A stretch of DNA of 64,000 bases from NCBI GenBank assembly GCA_963756365.1, contig CAVWNF010000003.1:1054001-1118000 (forward strand), given 5' to 3'. This DNA is from WHTI01 sp963756365. Lineage in GTDB: Bacteria > Actinomycetota > CADDZG01 > WHSQ01. Positions 63,949-64,000 of the stretch are shown here, in pieces. The position numbers and the translations under genes are program-made. Each line of letters opens with the position of its first letter. Positions within the stretch are counted from its first letter, which is position 1. The notes beneath the pieces were generated by a model, which worked only from the letters and a program-made list of their open reading frames with translations, was not told the origin of the DNA and did not search any database.

Positions 63949-64000
63949 GCGGCATCATGCAGGGCGCCGATCTCCTGCCGAAGACTTACGAGATCAGGCG
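63945..64000 (+). CDS. PilN-like pilus assembly protein (3' partial)
   Basis: Only 18 complete codons are in the window: MSGIMQGADLLPKTYEIR. The DLLP-x-x-Y stretch resembles the PilN N-terminal (I/D)NLLPPE motif bound by PilM. GTG overlaps the pilM stop by one codon. Continues past the right edge, so identification rests mainly on position. Confidence 0.6.
   Translation, partial: MSGIMQGADLLPKTYEIR

Noticed and set aside
1..64000. CRISPR array, insertion sequence or prophage
   Set aside because: No regularly spaced palindromic repeats, transposase, integrase or phage structural gene was seen on either strand.

Overview
The window is GC-rich, uses GTG and sometimes TTG as well as ATG starts, and carries an almost continuous bacterial core-gene backbone. 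From thrS to aroE its gene order (thrS, HIT, pgsA1, patA, pimA, pdxS, pdxT, yebC, ruvC-ruvA-ruvB, yajC, secD, secF, apt, relA, hisS, aspS, rarA, alaS, ruvX, mltG, aroE) matches the Rv2614c-to-Rv2552c stretch of Mycobacterium tuberculosis as I know it. With the phosphatidylinositol-mannoside genes this points to an actinomycetote. The type IV pilus (T4P) locus and split transketolase suggest a deep-branching, probably uncultured lineage rather than a mycobacterium or streptomycete. No rRNA, tRNA, CRISPR array, prophage or insertion sequence was recognised.

Layout. 1-2.5 kb: membrane GGDEF-EAL protein, cut by the window edge. 2.5-6.7 kb (minus strand): GABA-type aminotransferase, peptidase T, DEAD-box helicase. 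6.9-12.6 kb: YihY membrane protein, SRPBCC protein, zinc ribbon, 2-hydroxyacid dehydrogenase, HELAH lipoprotein, MidA-type methyltransferase (minus), DUF2090 protein. 12.6-24.4 kb: thrS, HIT hydrolase, EF-G-like GTPase (minus), the PIM lipid genes, an M48-like protein without HExxH, two tandem DUF3048 genes and pdxS-pdxT. 24.5-36.9 kb: yebC, ruvCAB, yajC-HD-secDF, apt, relA, a PBP2a-like penicillin-binding protein and dtd. 36.9-48.8 kb: split transketolase (minus), hisS, aspS, VOC protein (minus), rarA, alaS, ruvX, mltG, aroE. 48.9-64 kb: a roadblock protein, a DUF4388 protein and an MglA-like small GTPase lead into pilB-pilT-pilC, two major-pilin-like genes, three minor pseudopilin-like genes, an HTH protein, pilM and the first codons of a pilN-like gene.

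How it works together. The first three quarters is housekeeping: translation, Holliday-junction resolution, protein export, stringent response, cell wall and membrane lipids. The right-hand quarter looks like one surface machine. PilB and PilT would extend and retract a pilus built on PilC and PilM/N from PilA. The roadblock/DUF4388/GTPase trio is a plausible spatial or activity switch, by analogy with MglA/MglB control of T4P in myxobacteria. The largest minor pseudopilin carries two DNRLRE-type domains set inside a pseudopilin scaffold and is the best candidate for an unusual pilus adhesin.

Sequence quality. Many genes that should be intact (pdxS, aspS, alaS, pilT, pilC, the EF-G gene) are split by single-base frame breaks. 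By hand I count about 43 net +1 and about 4 net -1 breaks in the coding direction, on both strands. They occur about once per 3 kb up to 57 kb and up to once per 150 bases in the minor-pilin genes. I read most as uncorrected insertion errors, so each affected gene is annotated as one CDS with its break positions.
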